NCBI GenBank assembly: GCA_013076295.1
Contig: RQOL01000772.1
Coordinates: 2,385,087 to 2,449,086 of the forward strand
Reading direction: 5' to 3'
Origin: Sanderia malayensis
Lineage: Eukaryota; Cnidaria; Scyphozoa; Semaeostomeae; Pelagiidae
DNA length: 64,000 nucleotides
Shown: positions 22,581-34,849 of the stretch, piece by piece
How the letters are laid out: every line of letters starts with the position of its first letter
Position numbering within the stretch: the first letter of the stretch is position 1
Position numbers and translations under genes: made by a program
The notes under the pieces: generated by a model
The model's input: the letters and a program-made list of their open reading frames with translations, nothing else
Told to the model about the DNA's origin: nothing
Database searches by the model: none

Positions 22581-25500
22581 TTACCTTGCATTGAAAGAGT
22601 GTTTATTTCTTTGTTTAAATGCAACTTCTTTCTGGATTTGTCCATCAATTTGTTCTAAATCTTTTCTCAGTTGTTCGTTTGTTCTTTGAGTACCTGCGTC
22701 GTGTAAAAATAAATATAACATGAATGAGAATAATCATTAGGAGGCAAAGCATTATGTGGTGAAACATATCATAAACATCACATGAATAACATAAAAATAC
22801 CATATATTTATGTAAACTGTTCACCTCTGCTAACGGTGCTATTATTTTCATGAGCAATATTATAATGCGTTTTTGCATCGGCAATATTTTTATTTTGTTG
22901 CTGCTGAATATTGGAGAAGTGTGGTGTTGGCCCATTGGATGTTGTGATACCTTTCTTGAAAGCAAATTTAGCGGCATAGCTGTTACGAATTGTTTCTCTT
23001 TCAAAAACGCTCTTCTTCCTAAAAATCAACAAAATTCAGCCACGTTTATGTCTCTATCAGCACAAACAAATGCAAATTCGTTAGCAAAACAATTCATAAA
23101 TCTGTACTGCTGCTCACAATGGTTTCAATTTGGGATTTAGTTTGGACGACATGTCACTTCCACTATTATCTGAATTTTCCGTTTCTCTTTTTTGTTTTAT
23201 TTCCATGTTTTCTATATAAAATTATAAATGTTGTCAAACTAAAGCATATTAAAGTAATTGCAGAGTATAATCCTTTGTATAAATGCAAGCAAATAAATGT
23301 ACATACCCTTCTGTTTGTTTGTTGGCTTATTTACTTCCATTTTATTCTCACTTTCTTCTTTCTGTTTTTTTTCTCTTTCTTTTCTTGCTCTTTCCTCTTT
23401 AATTTTTTTATGTTCCCTTTCAACCTCTGCAGCCAAGTCAACGCTATGTGAAATTAGGTTAGGATAAGAATTTGTTCGAATGGGAGGAAACTCAAATGCA
23501 CGACTTCCAAACGAGGACTGTTTTTCTATAACAATAAAGAAAATATAAATCATACAACAAAAGAGAATTCTTAATCAACGCTAAAAGTCGTCTACAGAAG
23601 CATAAAATATTTTCGTACCATAATAAAAATCTTTACTTTGATTTTCTTCGGTCAGAGTATCATCGGAATGGATTGATATGGATGTGCTACTCAGAGCTCT
23701 ATCAAATTCACAAATAAAACCAATTATTTAGATAGTTTTACAAACGGTTAGATGACAAAAGTAAAATGTCTCTTTCATACCTTTCAATGTTTCCTATTTT
23801 TTGTTTTAACGATTCGTTCTGCATTGAGATAAGCTACAACAACAAAATGTTAACAAGTATTGTTTAGGTCCAGCTCTGCTAAAGAGACCCTGAAGCAAGC
23901 TTATTATTTTCATATAGTATATATAAATAAATAGGAATAAATGCAGCCGTATCACACCTCGTGGTCTCTTTCTACTTGTTGCCTACTTTTGAATAAATCA
24001 ATGTTCTGTTGTCTACAATGTAAAGCAATGCCATTCAAACACATAGATCAAAATCTCCACCAAATGCAAATAACATAAATAAATTTGAACAACGTTAACC
24101 TCAATGTTTCATTTTCCGTGATATATTCTTGAAGCATGTCATATAGACCAATACTTGCACTCATTGCATACCTAGAAAATATATTATGTACGTAGCACCT
24201 CAGACTAAAGAATAGAAGAGGCATTACAAATAATTGAATAATAACGCAATATTTATCTTGATGAATTACATTGCTGTTGTTCCTCTGGGTACTTCTTCTT
24301 CTGATTTTGCTTCACTTATACTTTGCTTTTCATTTATGCTACTCACACCTAACAATGTTAAATGCAAATATTAACTAAAAGATAAATGAATGAACAAATG
24401 ATATAAACAAGCTTGATGAGAATGCTTTCAGTAAAACGTAAGTAAATAAATGAGGTTACTTGATGATTTTATTGACGAAATTGTATCAGCTCCAATAGCT
24501 GGACTTAAATATCCTGAAACTCCATCTGTACTCATAACACCTTCAATCTGACTTGGTGTTAGAACCTCTTGGGAATCAGACGATGGAATGTTTAGCTAAA
24601 AGAAAAACAAAAATTGATCACAAACGCATCTCTAACAATGGCATAGAGCTTTGATATTAACTATAATTAAATAGAAATATCAACATGAACTTTATGCTTA
24701 CCTGTGCTCGGAAATAATTATTTTCAGCTTTAAGTAATTTCATTTCTCTTTTCATACTTATAATTAATTGTTCCCTTGGATCCATTTTAATGATTGGTTT
24801 ATTTTTAATGTTCTTTGCCCTCTTAGCGTATCTCAAAGTGTTCAATGTATCTTGAATTATATTCGATGATGGTGAGACGCATGCCAACTAGACATAAATA
24901 ACATTGAGACAAATACAGAGTCAATATCTCAAAGCATACACCAAGTATCATAAACAATGTATCATCCATTTACGGAAGGCAAGTCAAACTCAAAAGATCA
25001 ATGCAAAGAATTTTATATACCAACCATCAATGTGAAGCCATCTCCACCAAGGCTATCTGCCAATAGTTTGGTTAATTTGCTATCTCTATATGGAATATGT
25101 CCATTTCTTTTCTTTGGATCACCAAGTGCTGCTATGCAATTTCCTGCAAGAAATCAGATCTAATATCACATCAAACCACAAAGCAATAAAGTATATGGTA
25201 TTGATAGAATTAAAAATAATAATTAATCGTTTGAAAATACCGACCTAGAGTTAGTAAACTTTTATTAATATTTTGTGATTCAGTTAGCGCCTCTCCTGTC
25301 GAGTTGGTTTCCTTAACCCTTTCACTACCTAAAATGGTAAGAAATCAACCACATTCAAACGTTAAATAAAGCTGATGAATTAAAATCATAAAATATGATA
25401 TTAAAACGAAGCAGATATACCAGCCAAGTCGACGAAACTAATTTTGCCATTTTTAAGAATAGGAAGCTCATCGTCAGGATCGTTCTACACAAAAAATGAA

Positions 25501-28500
25501 AGAAATATAGCTATAGTCGTGTATGGTATAAAATGAAGGAAATTAAAAGTAAATGAAGGTGGCAAAATGTGGAAACATAAAACAGAAAAATAAAATAAAG
25601 TTTAGTAAATTACGATTTCTGAATCAAGTTGAATTGTAAGCATTGTGTGACTTCTGCTGGAATAGTCATTCATTGAATGAGCTCCAATTTTACGATTCTG
25701 GAGACCTAAAACAAACAAATATTTGAAAACATAAATTTTCAACAATTAAATCACAAAGTTATCATAACAGATCATTGTTGATAAAGTTACAGCAGATAAG
25801 CAAAGAAGAAGAAAATCGATTAAAATGCCAAATTGAACTTCGATGTTTACATCTTTACCTTCTTGCAGAGCGGACATCATTTCTTCAAGATTTTCGCATT
25901 CCAAATTGAAAATATTTTCTACATAGAAACCTTTATTTGAAGACCATCTGACAGGAAGAGAATCTCTTGCTCTTGATGGGTTTAAAAGATCTTTCACCTT
26001 CACGAGGAAAATACTGCATCAACATGGAGTAAATTGTACATAATTCCTTCTTGGAGATGTTAAATTCATTTTTGAATACAATATTACAAACCTTTTCGTT
26101 ATAAACTTCGAGAAATGTCATTCTTGTCACATATTCCTCATTTCGCTTTTCTAATTCAGATAACAAATATTGAAATGATCTGCAAGCAAAAAAAAAGTTG
26201 ATTTCAAATAATTTGTGTGATCACAGATAGATATGTTTATAAATCGATTGTATACCTTGTAGCTAGTGGCAAAAAACTTGCTTCTTTCCCAACTAACGAT
26301 TTTATAATGCGATAGCTCAAATCCATGAAACCATGGATGCAAATTTCAACCTTTTAAATTCAATGGAATATGGCTTATATCTTGAAATTCAATGAAATAT
26401 GATTTGTGTAAAATGGCAATGAACATTTTCTATCTAACCCAAATCAAACAATTCAATTTTAAACCATTTCTAATACGCTGGGTAGATTTTGCTTGCCCGA
26501 AGGCTGGCCTCTCACGCCAAAGACAACAAGCTGATCTCTCACCCCAACATGTTGAACGAGCTTGGTGACTGGGTGGGATTCGAACACACAACCTTCGGTT
26601 TGAAATCATTCACTTGGCAAAACAGGGAATCGTGGAACATGGAACATGGAACATGAAACATGGAATCCTAATAATTAGCACCTGTCCTTCACTGCCAAAC
26701 ATTGACAAGCAACAGGAAATTCAAATTCTATCGCAAACAACTAAAATATCTCTTAAAATGAACTAGGAACAAGAAACAAAACTAAACACGCTAGTAGACA
26801 ACATAGAGAGTTTCTCAAAGTTTTTCAGTCACATGAAATCTCCTACCAAGGTTTATGAATTTTGAAAGTATGGCCATACTTTGAAAACTGGGGTTTCTTA
26901 TAAATGGTTTCTTATAAAGAAAAATGGGTGTAATTGGATGATAAAAACTATTTACCAATTTACCTCGGTATCAAACCGAACAGTGATTGATCAGGTATTG
27001 CGTCATTCGATTCCTAAATTAATAACAAATAAATATAGAAGTACCTATATATAAAATCTTCAAGGTATAATCAAACAAGGCTCAAAATCATAATGAATTT
27101 ACCGAGTGAAAAGGACCAGTTATTGTGTATGTTTTACCAGAGCCAGTTTGACCAAATGCAAACGCAGTGCAGGAAAATCTGAAATAATTTAACAATTTTA
27201 TAATATTTTAAGCATTCATCCCAACAAACTACTCTTGTGTTTGCGTTTTGACACTTTGATCCCAGCTTGAGACCAATTGGATCACTCGATCCAAATAAGA
27301 AGAAGATAATTGCTGCTGCGTAACGGGGCAAAGCGAAGCAGTAGCATATATATAGCAGTGGCATATATAGGCATATATGCCAATGCGCATGCATGCTCCT
27401 GCGCAGTATCCTTTATATGCCACTGCACATACACACCCACCTTTGGGGCACACTGACCCTAACCCTAAGCCTAACTCTAACCCTAAACTTAACAGATATA
27501 CCAGACACTGCCAGCAGCATTACGTCATGCATACTCATGCGCAGTGGCCTATATATGGCACTGCACATACACACCCACCTTTAGGACACTCTAGCCCTAA
27601 ACCTAACCCTAACCCTAACCCTAACCGATACATCAGACACTGTCAGTAGTATTACGTCATGCATACTCCTGCCCAGTTGCCTATATATAGCACTGCGCAT
27701 ATACGCCCACCTTTAGGGCACTCTAACCCTAACCCTAACTGATACACCAGACACTGCCAGTAGTATTACGTCATGCATAATCCTGCGCAATAGCCTATAT
27801 ATGGCACTGCACATACACGCCCACCTTTAGGGCACACTAACCCTAACCCTAACCCTAACCCTAACCCTAACCCTAACCGACACATCAGACACTGTCAGTA
27901 GTATTACGTCATGCATACTCTTGCGCAGTAGCGTATATATAGCACTGCGCATACACGCCCACCTTTAGGGCACTCTAACCCTAACCCTAACTCTAACCCT
28001 AAACCTAACCGATACATTAGACACTGTCAGTAGTATTTCGTCATGCATACTCATGCGCAGTAGCGTATATATAGCACTGCGCATACACGCCCACCTTTAG
28101 GGCACTCTAACCCTAACACTAACTCTAACCCTAAACCTAACCGATACATTAGACACTGTCAGTAGTATTACGTCATGCATACTCTTGCGCAGTAGCGTAT
28201 ATATAGCACTGCGTATACACGCCCACCTTTAGGGCACTCTAACCCTAACCCTAACTCTAACCCTAAACCTAACGATACATTAGACCACTGTCAGTAGTAT
28301 TACGGTCATGCATACTCCTGCGCAGGTAGCCTATATATTAGCACTGCGCATATACGCCCACCTTTAGGGCACTCTAACCCTAACCCTAACTGATACACCA
28401 GACACTGCCAGTAGTATTACGTCATGCATAATCCTGCGCAATAGCGTATATATGGCACTGCACATACACGCCCACCTTTAGGGCACACTAACCCTAACCC

Positions 28501-31500
28501 TAACCCTAACCCCAACCCTAACCCTAACCGATACATCAGACACTGTCAGTAGTATTACGTCATGCATACTCTTGCGCAGTAGCGTATATATAGCACTGCG
28601 CATACACGCCCACCTTTAGGGCACACTAACCCTAACCCTAACCCTAACCCTAACCCTAACCCTAACCCTAACCCTAACCCTAACCCTAACCGATACATCA
28701 GACACTGTCAGTAGTATTACGTCATGCATATTCTTGCGCAGTAGCGTATATATAGCACTGCGCATACACGCCCACCTTTAGGGCACTCTAACCCTAACCC
28801 TAACTCTAACCCTAATCCTAACCGATACATTAGACACTGTCAGTAGTATTACGTCATGCATACTCTTGCGCAGTAGCGTATATATAGCACTGCGCATACA
28901 CGCCCACCTTTAGGGCACTCTAACCCTAACACTAACTCTAACCCTAAACCTAACCGATACATTAGACACTGTCAGTAGTATTACGTCATGCATACTCTTG
29001 CGCAGTAGCGTATATATAGCACTGCGCATACACGCCCACCTTTAGGGCACTCTAACCCTAACCCTAACTCTAACCCTAAACCTAACCGATACATTAGACA
29101 CTGTCAGTAGTATTACGTCATGCATACTCCTGCGCAGTAGCCTATATATAGCACTGCGCATATACGCCCACCTTTAGGGCACTCTAACCCTAACCCTAAC
29201 TGATACACCAGACACTGCCAGTAGTATTACGTCATGCATAATCCTGCGCAATAGCGTATATATGGCACTGCACATACACGCCCACCTTTAGGGCACACTA
29301 ACCCTAACCCTAACCCTAACCCTAACCCTAACCCTAACCCTAACCCTAACCCTAACCGATACATCAGACACTGCCAGTAGTATTACGTCATGCATACTCT
29401 TGCGCAGTAGCGTATATATAGCACTGCGCATACACGCCCACCTTTAGGGCACACTAACCCTAACCCTAACCCTAACCCTAACCCTAACCCTAACCCTAAC
29501 CCTAACCCTAACCGATACATCAGACACTGTCAGTAGTATTACGTCATGCATACTCTTGCGCAGTAGCGTATATATAGCACTGCGCATACACGCCCACCTT
29601 TAGGGCACTCTAACCCTAACCCTAACTCTAACCCTAAACCTAACCGATACATTAGACACTGTCAGTAGTATTACGTCATGCATACTCTCGCGCAGTAGCG
29701 TATATATAGCACTGCGCATACACGCCCACCTTTAGGGCACTCTAACCCTAACCCTAACTCTAACCCTAAACCTAACCGATACATTAGACACTGTCAGTAG
29801 TATTACGTCATGCATACTCCTGCGCAGTAGCCTATATATAGCACTGCGCATATACGCCCACCTTTAGGGCACTCTAACCCTAACCCTAACTGATACACCA
29901 GACACTGCCAGTAGTATTACGTCATGCATAATCCTGCGCAATAGCGTATATATGGCACTGCACATACACGCCCACCTTTAGGGCACACTAACCCTAACCC
30001 TAACCCTAACCCCAACCCTAACCCTAACCGATACATCAGACACTGTCAGTAGTATTACGTCATGCATACTCTTGCGCAGTAGCGTATATATAGCACTGCG
30101 CATACACGCCCACCTTTAGGGCACTCTAACCCTAACCCTAACTCTAACCCTAAACCTAACCGATACATCAGACACTGTCAGTAGTATTACGTTATGCATA
30201 CTCCTGCGCAGTAGCCTATATATAGCACTGCGCATATACGCCCACCTTAAGGGGCATTCAAATTACAAATTCATTAAAACATAAAGTAAATGTTCTCGTC
30301 AGGTTTCGAACCAGGGGTCTCGAGCTTAGTGTGCAGGTAAGTTACCGCTAGTCTACAGTGGCGCTTCCTAACAGTAGAGAATAGTATAAGGTCAAAGGAA
30401 TCAATGCACGAGACATATAGTCATCCTTCACCCGTTGATATTAGTCATCTACTGTTACGCTCTACATACATGCGTCATGCTAGATTTGAAATTGGCCCGC
30501 ACAAGACGGCACAGCAAATCATTCGGTTTTCGAATTAAAATGTGCGCTTGACAAACGACAGAAGCAAGATAATATCTAACTCCTTGAACTACTTCACTGT
30601 TCAGTGAATGTTTAGTCGCAGCTTAACAAGGAAAATGAAGCTTGCTTGCTTGCAAGCTTTTGTCTACACCCCTCTCCATATCTTTTTGCAGGCACTCATT
30701 TCAAAACATATCTTTTAAAGCAATTGCTAGATACTTCAGTCCCGACTATTGGTTTTAAATCATAGCAGCACTCATTTTTACTACAGCTACATAGTTTTAG
30801 ATTACTTACCCGTCAAGGGCTTTTCTGATAAGGTCTGTAATGCCACAATCATTGAAAACCTGAAAGCAATGTAAACATTTATCAATTGCTGCAACATTGT
30901 CAACTATCTTCATCGTCATTAAAACTTTCATCAATAAACAATATACCTACATCGGATTGAGAAGCATTTTCATCAAAAATTGTATTAAATGTGAATGACT
31001 TTGTTGTTTCTTGAGAAGTTGCCTGCAATGAGGCCAATTATTAGGTCATAAAATTTTAATAACTTTCTAGCGTGAATTATTTGCTCCAAAGGAGAGAAAG
31101 CAGATGGCATTATTTGTTCCACTAAGGTTGTTCCGATTTTCATTAATGTAGTGCTAAATTCACGGAAAAACAGCAAAATTCGCATAAAACTTGAATATAC
31201 TTACAATAAATATATTAGTACAGTACAAAATTTTAAATATTCGTGAGCAGTAATAAAAAATTAGCAAAAATATTCTAAGTAGGCTTTACTTACCCAAAGA
31301 ACGCCATTTTCAGGAAATTCCAAGCCAACTTTATCTTCTCTCGCAATTTCTACCGCATTCAACGGTCGCACCCTAGTGTATTGGATTATTGTCTAATTAT
31401 ATAATATTGCATTCATTTATTTAAAATCAATTATAGAAATATATGTAAGTAATATAAATGTTTGATTTTTACCTGACAGCAACTTGAATATTTGCTTCGG

Positions 31501-32541
31501 GTTGCTGATGATCTGTGTTAGTCGATCTTGTTATTCCAGATGAAATGTCACTTTTGAAAAATAAATGTTAAACGGCTCGATAACTTTCATTTTGATATGA
31601 TAATTATTTATACAATATGAACTGCGTAACCAGGAGTGTATCATTCACACATTTGACAATGAATTGCTTTAATGAAACAATGAATTAAGTTTATTAAAGA
31701 GCGTGTTTTAACTTTCAAAATGAGAGAGAAGTTGCACGAAGTTATTTTGAGTTTTGTCAATATTTTGCGAACAAGATGATGATATTTTTTAAGTTCGTTA
31801 ACCAGAGTCAAATTCTCTCTACCATCCCACTTTACCTGGTTTTTTTCATGTTGAAGTTGATTTAAAATCGCGTAAAATAAACATTATATTGTTCTCCGTA
31901 TGCTTCTTACATCTTATCTGGCAAGCTATTGAACACACATAATTTCCACAAGTTCAAAGCGAGAATTTCATCAACGGAACTCTAATTTGATTTAAATTAA
32001 TAATTGATAAATTTCAAAATGTTTAAGATAATAACAAACTGCAAGCACAACGTGCAAACCGCATTTCACAGTTTTTCATATCTTGATTGAATTTGCAGAA
32101 TAATAAAATCAGCAACGCTATGTTTTCGAAAAGAATACTGAATATCTATTTGTTTTGTCATTGTTTCCTTCCACCCATACATTTCACGTACTTATACTAG
32201 TAAGTAAAGTAAATACGATTATCCCACATTGCTCAGTAAAAAGTATGAAAAAAAATAAACTAAAGCAATTCTGCATTTGAGCTCGAGGCTTTTGTGCTAT
32301 AGAAAACGAAATACACATACCTATTTTCTGAATGAACTAACTGATCATGCATTATTAATGCATCTTGGTCTAAAATAGACGAATCTGATGTATTCTTTTG
32401 TAAATTATTGATGTATTCGTTTTTCCTCTCTTTTGTCATCTTCTTAGGCCCATTCCACTGACCAATATAGGCCCATTTCATCAATGACCATTTCCAGACC
32501 TGGAGGCAACTCTCGAAGTTTTCACACAAGGATTTAATCAC
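22581..32541 (-). CDS. KIF12: Kinesin motor protein, KIF12-like (kinesin-12 family)
   Basis: A microtubule motor with N-terminal motor domain. Twenty-four in-phase exons run from 32321-32541 to 22581-22693, ~830 aa. Motor signatures are spread over small exons: [19 protein letters not shown] (31473-31550, 31294-31372), P-loop GQTGSGKT (27103-27178), [10 protein letters not shown] (26092-26179), [20 protein letters not shown] (25859-25997), switch [12 protein letters not shown] (25614-25705), switch [13 protein letters not shown] (25421-25484, 25245-25328), [16 protein letters not shown] (25025-25143), [17 protein letters not shown] (24702-24887). [17 protein letters not shown] and [16 protein letters not shown] (24100-24171) match KIF12. 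The C-terminal half has coiled coil ([20 protein letters not shown] type, 23307-23525) and ends KHSFNAR. The start at 32541 is the first Met of an open 5' exon; a Met 23 residues in is possible. Intron 27179-30809 contains the telomeric satellite. Confidence 0.88.
26490..26640 (-). mobile_element. tRNA-derived SINE-like fragment
   Basis: On the - strand TTGCCAAGTGAATGA (box A-like) is followed by GTGTTCGAATCCCACCC (box B-like) at the spacing of a tRNA gene, then by a non-tRNA tail. The acceptor ends do not pair, so it is not a working tRNA. It sits in a KIF12 intron. Confidence 0.45.
26632..26662. repeat. Short tandem repeat (TGGAACA)n
   Basis: About four copies of a 7-8 bp GGAACAT unit lie in a KIF12 intron, directly next to the SINE-like fragment. 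Confidence 0.7.
26868..26930. mobile_element. Diverged end fragment of the TTTCTTATAA MITE (element D family)
   Basis: GGGGTTTCTTATAAATGG and TTTCTTATAAAG resemble the paired GGTTTCTTATAAACCGGTT end of the elements at 35399-35792 and 43492-43866. Only one end is recognisable. Confidence 0.35.
27330..30255. repeat. Satellite of ~22 units with embedded CCCTAA telomeric core
   Basis: Units of about 115-165 bp recur from ~27330 to 30255. Each has CGCCCACCTTTAGGGCAC, a run of 2 to 11 (CCCTAA)-like hexamers, GATACATTAGACACTGTCAG or a variant, ATTACGTCATGCATA and a palindrome TGCGCAGT-N14-ACTGCGCA around TATATA. Length differences are mostly in hexamer number. A variant with GATACACCAGACACTGCCAG and GCGCAATAG recurs at about 27738, 28391, 29199 and 29888, so there is higher-order structure. 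The array lies wholly in one KIF12 intron. Short open frames within it are by-products of the repeat. Confidence 0.95.
30296..30366 (-). tRNA. tRNA-like pseudogene or SINE head
   Basis: On the - strand a near-consensus box A (TAGACTAGCGGT) and a perfect box B (GGTTCGAAACC) are correctly spaced. The anticodon loop CTGCACA would give GCA, but the acceptor stem does not pair and the T stem has mismatches. A functional tRNA is unlikely. It lies just beyond the satellite in the same KIF12 intron. Confidence 0.4.
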
Positions 32542-32740
32542 ATTTCCATGAAAATAAGATTAACTTCGTAACATTTATTGTCTGAAATGAAACCTATTTT
32601 CTTTGTGTTTAATAATAGTCAAACATTTATCACCATTTTAAAATTGCAAATAATGGTTTCCATGGTTATAAGGAAGCCTGGATGGTGCTCAAGAGATTCA
32701 TTGAATCAACAAAAAAACGAGAAAAGTGTTTTTATCAAAT

Positions 32741-32746
32741 TTTATT
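32741..32746 (-). terminator. Candidate polyadenylation signal of the septin gene
   Basis: AATAAA on the - strand, about 165 nt downstream of the septin stop codon and 200 nt before the first KIF12 coding exon. Confidence 0.45.
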
Positions 32747-32910
32747 CATTGTTGTAATATAAAATAATGGCTCATTAAAGTTAATGGGAAATTAATTGGC
32801 TATTTATAAAAGTAATAGAAAATTAAACTGATCTAATAATGAAATGACAAGTGCATGATGATTCTACAATTAGCATAGAATTACTATGTAAACACAGAAA
32901 AAGAAATGAT

Positions 32911-34849
32911 TCACTTTTGCTGGTTTTGCATCTGTGCTTGCATTTGAGCAAACATTTCTTTCATGCGAAGAAGCTAAAATGATATTAAATGATAAATATT
33001 AACTTATACGGTACTCAGAACACAAGGAATACTGAAAACAAAACAAAAAATAAGAAACATAATAAGTTACCTCGGCTTCTTTTTCTTTCAGCAATGCATC
33101 CTTATCAGTTGATGGTTCAATCTTTGTCTTGTTATTGCTTTAAACAAATAAATGAAATATAACAATGCTGTGCAATATTAATAATAAGAAAGTGAATTTG
33201 TTGAATAAATTAATTAATCATGCCAACCCTCTTTGTGATTCCCCTGCTCCAGTACTTTGAGTGGACAGTGTATTAGCTCGATAATTTTCATAATGTACAT
33301 CTTGGGTTACTTCTTTCAGATCTTGCATATATGTGCTGAAATATAGAGCATCATAACATGCTTAATGATATCACCACATCAACATGGTAGATATAAGCGT
33401 AAAAAAGCAATATTCTAAACTTACATTAGCATTGTGCGAAGATTTGAAAAGTCACAATGAGAAGGATTCTCCACTAAAAAAATATATATATACAATAACA
33501 CCTTGAATGTAAAATGTGACGTGAGCATGCTGTAAGTATTGTAGATTAGTTAGATTTATGCAAACCTTCAACAACACCCCAAGGATAGGCCCTTCCTCTG
33601 GTTTTCTTCCCTTTTACTTCAAGTACAGTATTGCTTCCAACAACTGCATATGGCATGGAACCCTTCAAAAAATATTTGCATTACTTTCAAACACGTACAA
33701 ATAAACAAACTAATCAAGGTCAACACAAATAATTAATAAAATTCAAACCTTTAACTGTTTAGTTAAATTTCTAAACTCTTCATCTTCATCTTGATCACAG
33801 TCAGGAAAATCATAAAGATGAATTTCATGTTGCTTCATTTCCTCAAGAACTTTCTTCTTAAGTTTGGCAACTTCATTCTTTGTAAGACTGTCTGCTTTTC
33901 CAATTACTGGAACGATGTTTACTTTTTCATGTAACATTTTCATGAATTTCACATCAATTGGCTTGAGACTGTTAAAAATTCACATCTTCAGTAATATGTA
34001 TTCTTGCAGTATTTAAAAATAATTTGTTAGTACTCAATATATTTTACCCATGTCCTGATGGATTGATGAAATAAAAGCAACAATGAACTCTGTTGTCCAA
34101 AATATTTCTTCTATTTAATCCACTCTCATCTCTAAGATAATTCTCAAATTGCTGATTGATATACTTCAATATTGGTTCAAAACTAAAAAAAATAGAAAAG
34201 AATAATAATTGCATATGCCAAAATGCTTTATAAATTCTTGCAATTGATTTGTTAGTATTAAAATATTTACCATTGTGAGTTATCTATTCCATCACCGAAT
34301 CCAGGTGTATCAACAACTGTGAGCTTTAATTTAACACCTCGCTCTTCAATCTCACATGCTGATGTTTGAATGTTTAGTGTTGATTTGATTCTGTCTAAAA
34401 TATTTGATAACATGAATATCATTAATATCTTAATGAGCAATTTACAAATGTGTTCGGAAAAGAGCTATGTTAATTGCATTAATTGTCGATTTTCAGAAAT
34501 GTACAATATTTTTACCATTTGCAGCTAACTTTTCTCTTCCAGCATACAAATCAGTCAAAAAGAGACTGTTTATCAATGTTGATTTTCCGAGGCCAGATTC
34601 GCCTGTCAAAATAAGTTATCAAACAAAGTTTAAGAACAAGGTAATGACGAAAGCTATTAGATGCGAATCATCTGTTGGCAGTAAAATATAATTAACCATG
34701 CTGGTGATGACAATATGACAGGAAATGTAAAAGATAGCAGAAGAAAATAAAATCTTACCAACAACCATCAAGGCAAATTCGAAACCCCGTTTTACTGTTT
34801 TTCGATGCACTTGGTTAGGAAGATTAGCAAATCCAACATATGATGACAT
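32911..34849 (-). CDS. SEPTIN2: Septin, SEPT2/SEPT5-like GTP-binding filament protein
   Basis: A GTPase that polymerises into filaments at the cortex and cytokinetic ring. Ten exons in phase: 34761-34849, 34516-34602, 34271-34394, 34048-34182, 33749-33968, 33566-33662, 33425-33473, 33228-33334, 33071-33137, 32911-32973, ~345 aa (human SEPTIN2 361). The start [17 protein letters not shown] is family-typical and is preceded by a likely 5'-UTR acceptor. G1 is [10 protein letters not shown]3 [10 protein letters not shown]4 PVIGKADSL (AKAD type). Septin signatures include [47 protein letters not shown] and [13 protein letters not shown] short C-terminal coiled coil ([17 protein letters not shown]) fits the SEPT2 group. 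I see no broken motif. Confidence 0.93.

Noticed and set aside
27229..27649. Open frames of 60-90 codons rich in His/Pro repeats in and beside the satellite
   Set aside because: They arise from the repeating unit and the CCCTAA hexamers (PNPN-type repeats), carry no domain and lie in an intron on the opposite strand.
27330..30255. CRISPR-like array of direct repeats
   Set aside because: Units are joined without unique spacers, the variable part is telomeric hexamers, and the context is a eukaryotic intron.
30296..30366. Functional tRNA-Cys gene
   Set aside because: Boxes A and B are good, but the acceptor stem does not pair and the T stem has mismatches; SINE or pseudogene is likelier.
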